A stretch of DNA of 64,000 nt from an uncultured Collinsella sp. (GCA_902491765.1 CABUIY010000009.1:19259-83258), one strand, 5' to 3'. Shown: positions 1 to 9,104, counted from the first letter of the stretch. A program made the numbers and translations. Notes: generated by a model from the letters alone, not told the origin.

Positions 1-260
1 ATGAGCGCGGTGGACGCCGGCGGCGTATAGGGCTCAGTCGCCTGCAGAGGACGGTCGGCACCCAGGTACACCGGAACCTCGGGGCGACCCAGCAGATCGA
101 GCACCGCCAGGCAATTGTGCGCCGATTGCTCGACGCGCACGTTGCCAAAGCACGTGGTGATGCCCACGAGCTCCACCTCGGGGCTCGCGATGGCATAGGC
201 CAGCGCCATCGCATCGTCCACTCCCATATCCAGATCAAGGATCAGCTTCTTGATTGCCAT
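1..260 (-). CDS. Inosine-uridine-type nucleoside hydrolase, C-terminus cut by window edge
   Basis: The visible 86 N-terminal residues begin MAIKKLILDLDMGVDDAMAL. The DxDxGxDDA cluster is the Ca2+-binding aspartate motif of ribonucleoside hydrolases, which split the N-glycosidic bond of nucleosides to give base and ribose. The rest lies outside the window. The ATG at 258-260 is preceded by a GGAG-like site. The ribokinase stop is 31 nt upstream on the same strand, so the two form an operon that can release ribose and then phosphorylate it. Substrate range cannot be told from this fragment. Confidence 0.85.
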   Translation of the reverse strand, partial: MAIKKLILDLDMGVDDAMALAYAIASPEVELVGITTCFGNVRVEQSAHNCLAVLDLLGRPEVPVYLGADRPLQATEPYTPPASTAL

Positions 261-290
261 TGTTCTACTCCGCTTCTCCGTCTTTATCGT

Positions 291-1253
291 TTAACCAAAC
301 CAATGTTCAACTTCGGCGCGCGTGGGAATCGATTGCTGAGCGCCCAGGCGCGACACCGTCACTGCCGAAGCGCGAGCACCCGCGGCCATGCACTCAAAGA
401 GCGGCAAGCCCTCTAGGCGAGCCGCCGCCAACGCGCCGATAAACGTATCGCCGGCGGCCGTGGTATCGACTACCGCACTCGAAAGTGCCGGCATGCGCAG
501 CAGCTCACCGCCATCGCCGAGCGTAACCGAGCCGGCACCGCCCAACGTGATGACCGCGGCGCCGGCGCCCTTGTCGAGCAGCGCATTGAGCGCGGCGACG
601 CAACTCACATCATCCGTGGGCAGAATGCCCGTCAGAACCTGGCACTCGGTCTCGTTGGGACAGACCAGGTCGACCGCAGGCCAGACCTCCGCAGGCAGCT
701 CGCAGGCGGGCGCTGGATTAAAGACCGTATAGAACCCCAGCTCATGAGCGCAAACAAGCGCCTCGGCCGTCGCCGCAAGGTCACATTCGCCCTGGGCGAT
801 AAAGACGCTTCCGGCAGTCGGGGCAATCTCGCTGGCGTCGCCGTCGAGCTCATGGGCCACCAGACGCCTCAACGCGCAGGCAACGTCCGCACCCGCAAGC
901 GCATGGTTGGCGCCCGGTGACAGTATGATGCGGTTGTCGCCCTCGCAGCGAATGATGGTCGCCGTTCCCGTCTCCACGTCATCGAGACGTGTCACAAGCT
1001 CAACGCCCACGCCGGCATCCTGGAGCCCTGCCACAAGTGCATCGCCAAAGGCATCGCGCCCAACAGCGCCGATCATGCACGTGCGCACACCCATGCGCGC
1101 GGCGGCGACGGCCTGGTTGGCGCCCTTGCCACCGGCATTGGCGATAAAACCGCTGCCACCGACTGTCTCGCCCGCGCGCGGCATGCGCTCGCACGCCACC
1201 GAAAGGTCCATGTTCATGCTGCCGAACACCGCAACGATGCCGCGATCTGCCAT
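291..1253 (-). CDS. rbsK: Ribokinase (PfkB family)
   Basis: This 320-residue protein matches the usual ribokinase length. It phosphorylates D-ribose to ribose-5-phosphate in the cytosol. PfkB signatures are visible: GGKGANQA at about residues 41-48 (sugar binding) and DTTAAGDTF near residue 260 (catalytic Asp and anion hole; the AAGD form also occurs in E. coli RbsK). An in-frame start 54 nt further upstream exists, but the ATG at 1251-1253 has a clean GAGGAGG 5 nt ahead and gives the family-typical start. It is the first gene of a pair with the nucleoside hydrolase. Confidence 0.9.
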   Translation of the reverse strand: MADRGIVAVFGSMNMDLSVACERMPRAGETVGGSGFIANAGGKGANQAVAAARMGVRTCMIGAVGRDAFGDALVAGLQDAGVGVELVTRLDDVETGTATIIRCEGDNRIILSPGANHALAGADVACALRRLVAHELDGDASEIAPTAGSVFIAQGECDLAATAEALVCAHELGFYTVFNPAPACELPAEVWPAVDLVCPNETECQVLTGILPTDDVSCVAALNALLDKGAGAAVITLGGAGSVTLGDGGELLRMPALSSAVVDTTAAGDTFIGALAAARLEGLPLFECMAAGARASAVTVSRLGAQQSIPTRAEVEHWFG

Positions 1254-1440
1254 GGAAACCTCCTCATCTGCGAGCCTTATGCCCACCGCCGGCCGTCGAT
1301 CGTGCACTCTCGCACCCCCTATAACTTTAGTTCACTTTGATGTGGACGCGCGCTTGAGCTTGCGCCAGCAGCAAGCATTCACAGGAGCAGGCAGCTACAA
1401 TGAATACGTGCTGATTATTCTCGTCATTGGATGATGTTTT

Positions 1441-3657
1441 ATGGAACAACTCTCGCAATCGGGCTCGCGCGGTCGACGCCGCACGGGCAACGAGCCGGCG
1501 CCGCACGAACGCGTGAAGGGCGAACGCCGTGCCAACGAACCGCGACGCACCGCGAGCCCCCATCGCGCTTCTGCCAACAACGCGGGCCGCGCCAACACTC
1601 CCGCCGCGGAGCAGACGCCTGCTCGCCCCAAATCCCGCTACATCCCTGCCCTTGACGGCCTGCGTACGCTCGCCGTCGTCGCGGTGGTGCTCTATCACCT
1701 TAACCTCACGTGGGCGCAGGGCGGTCTGCTCGGCGTCACGATCTTCTTTGTGCTTTCGGGCTATCTGATCACGCGCCTGCTGCTCAACGAAGTCGCTAAG
1801 ACCGGACGCATCGACCTTAAGAGCTTCTGGATTCGCCGCATCCGTCGCCTGGTCCCTGCCGTGGTAACGGTAGTGTTCGTGACCTGCGCGCTGTGCACCA
1901 TCTTCAACCACGTGATGCTCACCAAGATGCGCCCCGACATCCTGCCGTCGCTGCTGTTCTTCAACAACTGGTGGCAGATTGCCCAAAACGTCTCGTACTT
2001 CAATGCCCTGGGCGACCCCTCGCCGCTCACGCACTTTTGGTCGCTTGCCATCGAGGAACAGTTCTACCTGATTTGGCCGCCACTGCTGTTTGCCATGGTA
2101 TCCATGCATGTGAGCAAACCCAACACGCGCCGCGTGGTTCTGGGCCTTGCCGCGGTATCTGCCCTCGCCATGATGGTGCTTTACAACCCTGCCGCCGACC
2201 CCAGCCGCGTGTACTACGGCACCGACACCCGCGTGTTCTCGCTGCTGCTGGGTGCCTGGATGGCCTTTATCCCCGATCGCGACCTGGCGCCGGTGCGTCT
2301 CGCTCGTCGTTTGGGGCTCAATCGCCTGGCTGGCGCCGCCAAGCACGGCAAGAACGCCGAGGGCAAGCCTGGCGAGAAGGCCAACGAATCAGCCGAGACC
2401 GCCCCGGCACAGCCGAGCGCCCTCGTGCGTTTTTGGTCCTCGCCCGCATCCATCGATGTGTTGGGCGTCGTGGGTCTGGTTGGCCTTGCCGCCATGGTCG
2501 CGCTCACCAACGGCTACACCGCGTTCCAGTATCGCGGCGGCACGCTGTTATGCTCGATCCTCACGCTCATGGTCATCGCGGCCTGCGTGCAGCCCCAGGG
2601 AATGGTTGCCCGCGCGCTGTCCGCCGAGCCGCTCGTGTGGGTTGGCAAGCGCTCGTACAGCATCTACCTGTGGCACTATCCGCTGCTGCTCCTCATGAAC
2701 CCGGTCGCCAACATCAACGATACGCCCTGGTGGCAATACATTTTGCAGGTGCTGTTGGTGGTCGCCGTGGCCGAATGCTCATATCGCTTTATCGAGACGC
2801 CGTTTAGAAAGGGCGCCTTTGGGCGCACCGTATCCGAGTTCCGCGACGGCACCGCCACGCCCGCCAACTGGGTGCGCGCGCACGTCCCTGCCTGTGCAGC
2901 CTGCGCTGTCGTGTTGGTCGTTGCACTGGGCGGCCTGATCTTTGTGCCCGAGACGTCTGCGCTGAGCGGCGAGGGCGCCGAAGTTCTGAACAAGGAAGCC
3001 AAGAATGCCGCACCCACCGACCAGCAGGCGGCCGACGACACCGACAAGGACAACGACGGCTTCCCCGACGGCTCCTACGACCTGTTGATGATCGGTGACT
3101 CCGTGTCGCTGCGCGCCGTTGATTCCTTTGACGGCGTGTTCCCGCACAGCCATATCGATGCCGAAAAGGGCCGCCAGTTTGATGCGGGCCGCGCGACATT
3201 TGAGGGCTATATCCAGCAGAACCTTGCCGGCAAGATCGTGGTCTTTGCCCTGGGCACCAACGGTTTGGTAACGGATGACCAAATCGACGCCATCATGGCC
3301 GATGCAGGAGATAAGCGTATTGTGGTGTTTGTGAACACGCGCAGCCCGCAGCCGTGGGTTGGCTCTACCAACCAGGCCATCGCCAACGCCGCTACGCGCT
3401 ACAAGAACGTACGCGTTATCGACTGGTACGGATACAGTGCCAACCGCAACGACCTGTTCGATGGCGATGGCACGCATCTATCGACCACTGGCGTGATTGA
3501 GTACCTCAACTTGATCCACGATGCCGTCAAGAAGGACCTGCCCGTGCATCCCGAGGATCACGTCAACGATCCGCAGCCGGCAGCCGTCAAGTCTGCCACC
3601 GACGCACTCGTCAATGCGCTCGCTCTCAAGCCGCACAAGCTGGGCACCGACAAGTAA
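1441..3657 (+). CDS. Membrane O-acyltransferase (acyltransferase 3 family) with C-terminal SGNH domain
   Basis: The 738-residue protein has a basic, disordered cytosolic N-terminus (about residues 1-75). An acyltransferase-3 membrane domain of about ten helices follows, starting at YIPALDGLRTLAV. Conserved elements such as FFVLSGYLIT and FWSLAIEEQFYLIWP are present. After the last helix (near residue 510) an extracytoplasmic SGNH-like domain carries MIGDSVSLRA, LGTNG and DGTHLST, matching blocks I, III and the Asp-His pair. This is the OafA/YrhL architecture that O-acetylates cell-wall or surface glycans; the substrate is unknown. The region upstream has only a weak ribosome-binding site. Confidence 0.88.
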   Translation: MEQLSQSGSRGRRRTGNEPAPHERVKGERRANEPRRTASPHRASANNAGRANTPAAEQTPARPKSRYIPALDGLRTLAVVAVVLYHLNLTWAQGGLLGVTIFFVLSGYLITRLLLNEVAKTGRIDLKSFWIRRIRRLVPAVVTVVFVTCALCTIFNHVMLTKMRPDILPSLLFFNNWWQIAQNVSYFNALGDPSPLTHFWSLAIEEQFYLIWPPLLFAMVSMHVSKPNTRRVVLGLAAVSALAMMVLYNPAADPSRVYYGTDTRVFSLLLGAWMAFIPDRDLAPVRLARRLGLNRLAGAAKHGKNAEGKPGEKANESAETAPAQPSALVRFWSSPASIDVLGVVGLVGLAAMVALTNGYTAFQYRGGTLLCSILTLMVIAACVQPQGMVARALSAEPLVWVGKRSYSIYLWHYPLLLLMNPVANINDTPWWQYILQVLLVVAVAECSYRFIETPFRKGAFGRTVSEFRDGTATPANWVRAHVPACAACAVVLVVALGGLIFVPETSALSGEGAEVLNKEAKNAAPTDQQAADDTDKDNDGFPDGSYDLLMIGDSVSLRAVDSFDGVFPHSHIDAEKGRQFDAGRATFEGYIQQNLAGKIVVFALGTNGLVTDDQIDAIMADAGDKRIVVFVNTRSPQPWVGSTNQAIANAATRYKNVRVIDWYGYSANRNDLFDGDGTHLSTTGVIEYLNLIHDAVKKDLPVHPEDHVNDPQPAAVKSATDALVNALALKPHKLGTDK

Positions 3658-3680
3658 CCTGCAGCGCAAACTTCCCACAT

Positions 3681-3720
3681 CCGGAGGGGGTGTCTGCCAC
3701 GGCAGACGCCCCCCTTCCGG
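3681..3720 (+). terminator. Strong GC-rich hairpin after the acyltransferase
   Basis: CCGGAGGGGG and GTCTGCC pair with GGCAGAC and CCCCCTTCCGG around a two-base loop, 23 nt after the stop codon. No T-run follows, so termination is likely but not certain. Confidence 0.6.
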
Positions 3721-3775
3721 TAGTTGGGGACGTTCCTTATGTGCCGGCACCTAGGGACAACTCCTGACACAGCCG
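3721..3775. repeat. GGGGAC-core dispersed repeat, copy 1
   Basis: TAGTTGGGGACGTTCCTTA, followed by a degraded second copy (TAGGGACAACTCC). The same core recurs at 7613-7651, 16130-16292, 19781-19932 and, more weakly, at 57744 and 60443. It lies downstream of the NRMT/MgtE pair, with copy 2 at that pair's other end. Confidence 0.6.
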
Positions 3776-3892
3776 AGGAAGACCTCTACGGATGAATTCC
3801 GGGCCGCTCCGTCGCTCCAGACATCGTTTCCGCGCCTCGCGCCTGCCCCAAACAATCAAAACAAGCCCTTTTCGCCGCACCCTCAAAGGTCT

Positions 3893-4122
3893 GTGGGCAA
3901 AAAAGGGCAAATATGAGTACTGTTACCATTTTAGTAGCAGGCAAAACCACCCAAAATGACGTCCGAGCGACCCCTACAACCCCCTAAAGCAGCCAACCTG
4001 ACTGGTTTAAGGCGTATTACAGCCAATTTTAATGAACATACTATAGGTTATGTTTATTATCCTCTTGGATGTAAATGCTATTCACTTAGCAACAGTACTC
4101 ATATTTGGCATTTTTTGCCCAC
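3893..4122. repeat. Long inverted repeat, 32-nt arms, in convergent intergenic region
   Basis: The arm at 3893-3924 (starting GTGGGCAAAAAA, ending ATGAGTACTGTT) pairs with 4091-4122 at 30 of 32 positions. The 166-nt AT-rich centre has no open reading frame. It lies between the ends of the convergent acyltransferase and NRMT genes, and each gene also has its own terminator-like hairpin outside it. Confidence 0.8.
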
Positions 4123-4155
4123 TGCCATATAGCTAACACCCTATAGCAGACAAAA

Positions 4156-4184
4156 ACAGGCCGCAGCCCATCGCTGCGGCCTGT
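4156..4184 (-). terminator. Rho-independent terminator of the NRMT/MgtE operon
   Basis: ACAGGCCGCAG pairs with CTGCGGCCTGT (11 bp, 7-nt loop). On the minus strand it is followed by TTTTTGTC, 19 nt after the NRMT stop codon. Confidence 0.85.
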
Positions 4185-4202
4185 TCGGAAGCAAAAGAGG
4201 CG

Positions 4203-5465
4203 CTAAGCGCTGTAGCCCATCGCTTGCAGCACAAACATGACGACTGTCAGCACCGTAATCACGGCGATAGTCGCCCAAGTGAGCACGTTCCACACACGGC
4301 CGTTGCGGTTGGCACCCATGATGTGACGGTCGGCGGCGATAACCACCTGGAACACCAGAACCACGGGCAGCAGCACGCCATTGATGACCTGCGAGGTCAT
4401 CATAATCTGGAACAGATCGACGCCGGGCATAAGCACCAGCACGGCAGAGATACCGATGATGGCCGTAATGATGCCGCGGTAAACCGGGGCCTCGTCCCAG
4501 CTGCGGTCGGCACCGCGCTCCCAGCCAAATGCCTCGCAGATAGCGCTCGACGTAACGCCCGGCAGCACGCAGGCAGCCAAGAAGCTCGCCGCGACCAGGC
4601 CCGAGGCAAACAACACCGTGGACCACTGACCCGCAATAGGCTCCAACGCGCGGGCGGCATCGGCAGCATCGCTAATCTGAATACCCGCCGGGAACAACAC
4701 CGTACCGGTCGTGATGATAATAAAGCCGGCAATGACATCGGCAGCAAGCGAGCCGCTCACGGTATCGATGCGCTGCAGCACGATATCGTCCTCGCCCGCG
4801 TTCTTATCGACCACGTTGTTCTGCGCCAAGAAAATCATCCACGGCGCGATGGTGGTACCGATCGTTGCGACCACGAGCGACACGTAGCTGGGGTCATTTT
4901 GAATGTTAGGCATGACCAGGTCGACCGCGACCTCACCCCAGTTGGGGCCAGCCATAAACGCGGCGACAATATAGGTCACGAACACGCAGCTCACCAGCAG
5001 CAGAATCTTCTCGATGCGCTGGAAACTACCCGACATGGTAAGCATCCACACCAGCAGCGCCACCAACGGCACCGAGATGCTCGCCGGCACGCCAAAGAGA
5101 GCAAGGCCGCTGGCGATGCCCGCAAACTCCGAAATGGTCACCGCCGTGTTGGCGATCAACAGCGCCGCCATAGCAAGTACACTCTTGCGCACGCCAAAGC
5201 GCTCGCGAATAAGCGATGCCAGGCCCTTGCCCGTGACGCAGCCGCAGCGCGCCGCGGTCTCCTGCGTCACGATGAGCAGCACAGTCATGACGGGAAGCAT
5301 CCAGAGCATCTTGTAGCCATAGCTGGCGCCCGCGCTGGAATACGTTGCAATGCCGCCGGCGTCATTGCCCGAAAGCGCCGCCAGCAGACCGGGACCCATA
5401 GCGCCAAAGATGGCCGCGATGGTCAACTTTTGCTTGGTGCCCGACTTTTGCTTGGTATTTTGCAC
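4203..5465 (-). CDS. NRAMP-related Mg2+ transporter (NRMT-like)
   Basis: A 420-residue polytopic protein of the SLC11/NRAMP fold with about 11 helices. Canonical NRAMP transition-metal ligands are altered. The helix-1 DPGN motif reads DAGG (D35, Asn replaced by Gly), and the helix-6 MPHN motif reads APWM (Met and His lost). Loss of the Asn and Met ligands is the hallmark of the NRMT clade, of which an Eggerthella lenta member transports Mg2+ and Mn2+ without proton coupling (family knowledge). I place the start at the GTG (5463-5465) with AGGTGG 5 nt upstream. A longer frame would run into the preceding gene. It lies 8 nt downstream of an MgtE-type sensor gene, which fits Mg2+ use. Confidence 0.85.
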   Translation of the reverse strand: MQNTKQKSGTKQKLTIAAIFGAMGPGLLAALSGNDAGGIATYSSAGASYGYKMLWMLPVMTVLLIVTQETAARCGCVTGKGLASLIRERFGVRKSVLAMAALLIANTAVTISEFAGIASGLALFGVPASISVPLVALLVWMLTMSGSFQRIEKILLLVSCVFVTYIVAAFMAGPNWGEVAVDLVMPNIQNDPSYVSLVVATIGTTIAPWMIFLAQNNVVDKNAGEDDIVLQRIDTVSGSLAADVIAGFIIITTGTVLFPAGIQISDAADAARALEPIAGQWSTVLFASGLVAASFLAACVLPGVTSSAICEAFGWERGADRSWDEAPVYRGIITAIIGISAVLVLMPGVDLFQIMMTSQVINGVLLPVVLVFQVVIAADRHIMGANRNGRVWNVLTWATIAVITVLTVVMFVLQAMGYSA

Positions 5466-5473
5466 GCGACCAC

Positions 5474-7318
5474 CTAACCCATGACCGACATGGTGAGCAG
5501 CACCGCAGCGGTGCAGTACGCTACGCACGAGATCATGACGGCAATAACGTTCATGGCGGTGCCCGACGTGTTGAGGTCATGCTCGTCACGCCAGAACAGC
5601 ACCATCAGGTAAATCACGGCGCTCATGTTGCCAACCAGGCAAATGATGGCAGCGATATTAAAGCACCCCGTAAAGAGTTGCTCCTCAAACATGGGCGCAT
5701 CGGGGAACGCGGCGGTGCGCACCAGCTGGGCGCACAGGTAGGTCACGAGTGACAGAATCAGGCCCATGCCCGTGCTCTGGAAGAAGAACCCCAGATACGG
5801 CTTGGGCTCGTCGTCGTGACCGTCATACTCCAGGAAGTAGTTCTTGACGAACGACACCATGCGCGAGGCCGCCAGCAGCACGAGTGGCATGGCGCACATG
5901 GGGAACACCACCAGATGCGCGGAGCCGAGCGCCGTCCCCAGCACCGTTGCCATGATGCACGAGGCAATGCCCCACACGACAACCCAGTACTGGCGATGCA
6001 CAAACCAGCTGAGCACGTTCGTCGAGTCGTCCGACGCGCTATCGCCCGAGCCGACACCGGCGATCTGCAGGTCCTCCTGGTGCTCCTCGGCGATAACGTC
6101 CATGGCGTCATCGAAGGTCACGATACCTAGGATGTGGCGGTTCTCGTCGCAGACAGGGATGGCAACCAGGTCGTACTTGGTCATCTCGTCCGTCACGTCT
6201 TCCTGGTCCTCGTCGGGCGACACATAGACCAGGTCGCGATAGGCCAGCTGTCCCAGCGTGGCATCGCGGTCAGCTACGATCAGCGTGCGCAGCGAAAGCA
6301 CGCCCGTCAGCATGCCGCTCGGATCCTCGGTATAGACGTAGTAGACGCTCTCGAAGTCCTCGTCGAGCTCGCGAATCGCCTCGATGGCGTCACCGACCGT
6401 TGCCGTGGCGGGCAGGGAGACAAACTCCGAGGTCATGATGCGGCCGGCGGTGTTGTCCTCATACCCCAGCAGGTTACGAATCGCCTTCTCCTCCTTGACG
6501 CCCATCAGGCGCAGGAGCTTCTCGGCCTTCTCGTAATCGAGCTCGTCGATCAGGTCAGCTGCATCGTCCGGGTCCATCATGGCCAGCATCGACGATGCGT
6601 CCGTGTCGGACAGGCCCTCGAGCATCTCGGTCATAAGCTCGTCGTCATCGAACTCCGAGATGGCCTCGGCGGCCTGGGCAGTATCGAGCTGCGCAAACAC
6701 CTGCGCACGTAGGCGCGGGTCGAGCTGCTCGATAATGTCGGCGATGTCGGCAGGATGCAGCTCGCCAAGCGTCTTGTGCGACACCGAGAGTTGAATGTTC
6801 TTGGTCGAGCGGTCGAGCAGGTCCATGTAGGACCAAGCGATGATGTCCTCACTGAGCGGCTTGCCCAGGTGCTTCATAAAGCCTTCGACGATATGCTCGA
6901 GCGCGGGGCTGATGGCGCGTAGCAGACCGCGAGCACCGACCTCGGCGCCCAGCAGGCGCAGCTGGTTTTCGCCCGACATGGAAAACTTGATGTCGTTGAC
7001 GCGCACGACCTTCATGCCCTGCGTGTCGACAATCTGCTTGTTGAGCACGTCGCGGGCAAGCAAGAGTTCGGTCGGCTGCAGGTACGAAAAACGGATTTCG
7101 GTGGCCGACGTCTTAAGGTGTACACCCGTCTCGTCGATACGGTCGACCCATTTGCGCCAGCTGATCATAAATGGCGTCTTGCCGGGTCCGCGGAACGCGA
7201 GCGACGTCACGTGCGGAAAAACTTCGCCGGTAGCAATACCAAAATCGTTGACCACGCCGAGCTTTTCGCCATCGACGTCCAAGACCGGCAATTTGAGCAT
7301 CTCACTCAGATAATTCAA
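5474..7318 (-). CDS. PRC-barrel / MgtE_N / CBS protein with divergent membrane domain
   Basis: The 614-residue protein begins with two PRC-barrel-like segments (about residues 1-150). An MgtE_N superhelical domain follows (about 185-290; LHPADIADIIEQLDP, MDPDDAADLIDEL), then a CBS pair (about 300-435) and five C-terminal helices (about 455-614). The cytosolic part matches the Mg2+-sensing half of MgtE. The membrane part lacks the glycine- and proline-rich pore motifs I would expect of MgtE. It may be a divergent channel or a regulatory partner of the NRMT gene 8 nt downstream (inference). The start codon is TTG, with GGGGAG 6 nt upstream. Confidence 0.8.
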   Translation of the reverse strand: MNYLSEMLKLPVLDVDGEKLGVVNDFGIATGEVFPHVTSLAFRGPGKTPFMISWRKWVDRIDETGVHLKTSATEIRFSYLQPTELLLARDVLNKQIVDTQGMKVVRVNDIKFSMSGENQLRLLGAEVGARGLLRAISPALEHIVEGFMKHLGKPLSEDIIAWSYMDLLDRSTKNIQLSVSHKTLGELHPADIADIIEQLDPRLRAQVFAQLDTAQAAEAISEFDDDELMTEMLEGLSDTDASSMLAMMDPDDAADLIDELDYEKAEKLLRLMGVKEEKAIRNLLGYEDNTAGRIMTSEFVSLPATATVGDAIEAIRELDEDFESVYYVYTEDPSGMLTGVLSLRTLIVADRDATLGQLAYRDLVYVSPDEDQEDVTDEMTKYDLVAIPVCDENRHILGIVTFDDAMDVIAEEHQEDLQIAGVGSGDSASDDSTNVLSWFVHRQYWVVVWGIASCIMATVLGTALGSAHLVVFPMCAMPLVLLAASRMVSFVKNYFLEYDGHDDEPKPYLGFFFQSTGMGLILSLVTYLCAQLVRTAAFPDAPMFEEQLFTGCFNIAAIICLVGNMSAVIYLMVLFWRDEHDLNTSGTAMNVIAVMISCVAYCTAAVLLTMSVMG

Positions 7319-7646
7319 TGGTGCTCCCCATCATTATTCCTCCGAACGCGGCCGCGCGTGCGGCGTCCGGGGGCTTCTGGATATGTATACGCATGCGCGG
7401 GCGGCACGCCACTCGACGCTCACACCCCGTGCATGCGCAAACAGCACCTGCATGGGGTCATCGACTGTATGGTCGAGGTTTGGATTTCACCTGTAACCTT
7501 TCTCTTGACCCTCATTAACCGCAGTAACTATAGCATCAGCATCGCCCTGCGGCATCGAATTTATGCGCTGCACATTGCAGGCATACCAAACGCTGACGCA
7601 TCCGTGACATAGCCATTGGGGACGTTCTTAAACGACTACCCAATGA
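7319..7646. other. Intergenic region upstream of the Mg-transport operon
   Basis: 328 nt without a supported gene. It should hold the promoter and leader of the minus-strand operon. I looked for M-box (ykoK) landmarks and did not recognise them. A GGGGAC-core repeat occupies 7613-7651. Confidence 0.5.
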
Positions 7647-7651
7647 CTACT
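7613..7651. repeat. GGGGAC-core dispersed repeat, copy 2
   Basis: CATTGGGGACGTTCTTAAAC followed by GACTACCCAATGACTAC; the CATTGGG and CCCAATG ends are complementary. It overlaps the last codon of the deacetylase gene, so it may also act as its 3' hairpin. Confidence 0.65.
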
Positions 7652-9053
7652 CTGTGGTGTCGTCGTCCTCGGCAAGTTGGGGGAACACGGCGTCCTTGGG
7701 CATGGCGACCTTCGTCAGCGAGGTGAGCTTTTTGCTCAGCGACGTGTCCGTCTTGACCAGGTCGCTGAGCGTCACGATCTTGTAGCCGTCGGCAATGAGG
7801 CCGTCGATAATCTGCGGCAGCGCCTCGAGCGTCTGCTCGGCGCATTCGTCTCTGTCGGTGAGCAGCACGATATTGCCCGGCGTCACCGAATCGAGCACCG
7901 TCGAGACCTGCTCGTCGGCACCGTTGAGCAGCCAGTCGCCCGAGTCAATATTCCACGAGACCACGGCGGAGACCAGATCCATCGCATCAATCCAGTTTTG
8001 CTCGTCAAAGGCAGCGTAGGGAGCACGCAGCAGCATCGTCTTCACGCCAGTCGCCGACTTAATCGCATCGGTGCCTTTCGTGATCTGTTCGCGTACCGCC
8101 TCACGGTCCTGACCCTTGAGAGAATCGTCGCTGTAGCTGTTGGATCCGATCTCGCACCCGGCATCGACAATCGCCTTGGCCGTGGCAGGCGAGGCCTCGG
8201 CCGCATCGCCCGAAAGGAAGAACGTCGCGGTGACGCCCTTTTCCTTGAGCACCTGCAAGATCTGTTTGGTAGCGCCGCTCGGACCCTCGTCAAACGTCAG
8301 CGCCACGTACTTTTTGTTGCCCTTGGGCGCCACGCTGGCGCACGCAACAACGCAATCGGTGGCGGGCACAACCTCGCCGCGGTCTTGCGTCTTGCCCGAC
8401 TGCTCACCAACCCACACCTCGGAGCGGCCCTGGACACCCCACGTCTGTACATACTCGATAGCGCCCGTACCCTCGACTTTGAGCTTGGGCTCGATAACCG
8501 TAGCCTGAACCTCGTGCTTCTCGTAGGTGTTACGGCCATCCTTGACCGTCACCTTCTCGCCGCCCTCAAGTTCGCGGCTATCCCATTTGCCCTGTTTCAC
8601 GCGCTTGCCGTCGACCTTCACCGACAGTTTTTCGCCCCCATGGCGCTTGAGCACGCTGTCATCGACGGCCAGCAGGTCGCCTGCGTCGTAGGTGTCAGTC
8701 AACTCCTGGTCGTCGATGAGATTCTGCAGCGTAGAGCCCACGCGCACCGCGGTCTTCTGGCCGTTGAGCTCCACATCCACGCTGCGGTTGACGTAGCCCA
8801 CGACGGCAGCGATAAACAGCACGAGCGCACAGCCCACGGCGATGAGTGCGTAGGGCAGGCGAGACGAACGACGGGGCGTACGGCTGTTGCCGATGCGCGC
8901 ACTGCGGTCGCTAAACCCGCGGCTATGGTTGAGGTACATCGCGCCGGGCTTACGGTGACGCTTGCGCTGACCGCTGGGCAGCTGCCCCAGGTCGCGGCGC
9001 GCCGTCGGACGCGCACCCGAACGCCCGTTTAAGTTGGATCCGTTTTGGCGCAT
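7647..9053 (-). CDS. Membrane-anchored NodB-fold polysaccharide deacetylase homologue with lost metal ligands
   Basis: 468 residues: a basic cytosolic tail (1-66), one helix (about 67-88), an extracellular region of about 160 residues, then a NodB domain (about 245-445). The motifs are recognisable but changed. TFDDGP reads TFDEGP, and the HxxxH metal motif reads GSNSYSDD, so both zinc histidines are gone. RxPY is kept as RAPY and DxxDW as DSGDW, but the terminal LxH reads LLTD. A classical peptidoglycan or chitin deacetylase reaction is therefore doubtful; a binding or regulatory role or a different metal site is possible. GGGAGG precedes the ATG. The product is predicted to face outward. 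Confidence 0.8.
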   Translation of the reverse strand: MRQNGSNLNGRSGARPTARRDLGQLPSGQRKRHRKPGAMYLNHSRGFSDRSARIGNSRTPRRSSRLPYALIAVGCALVLFIAAVVGYVNRSVDVELNGQKTAVRVGSTLQNLIDDQELTDTYDAGDLLAVDDSVLKRHGGEKLSVKVDGKRVKQGKWDSRELEGGEKVTVKDGRNTYEKHEVQATVIEPKLKVEGTGAIEYVQTWGVQGRSEVWVGEQSGKTQDRGEVVPATDCVVACASVAPKGNKKYVALTFDEGPSGATKQILQVLKEKGVTATFFLSGDAAEASPATAKAIVDAGCEIGSNSYSDDSLKGQDREAVREQITKGTDAIKSATGVKTMLLRAPYAAFDEQNWIDAMDLVSAVVSWNIDSGDWLLNGADEQVSTVLDSVTPGNIVLLTDRDECAEQTLEALPQIIDGLIADGYKIVTLSDLVKTDTSLSKKLTSLTKVAMPKDAVFPQLAEDDDTTE

Positions 9054-9074
9054 GTGCCCTCCCCCATAAACACA

Positions 9075-9104
9075 GCAAGCCGGAGCAACAGGTCTCCGGC
9101 TTGC
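9075..9104 (-). terminator. Hairpin between PRC-barrel and deacetylase genes
   Basis: GCAAGCCGGAG pairs perfectly with CTCCGGCTTGC around an 8-nt loop, 22 nt after the PRC gene stop. The minus-strand 3' side is only moderately T-rich (TGTGTTTATG), so termination may be partial. Confidence 0.6.

Noticed and set aside
4203..5465. Classical MntH manganese transporter
   Set aside because: The DPGN and MPHN metal-binding motifs are replaced by DAGG and APWM, and the partner gene is a Mg2+-sensor type.
7319..7646. M-box magnesium riboswitch upstream of the Mg transport genes
   Set aside because: A leader of suitable length exists, but I could not recognise the conserved M-box segments.
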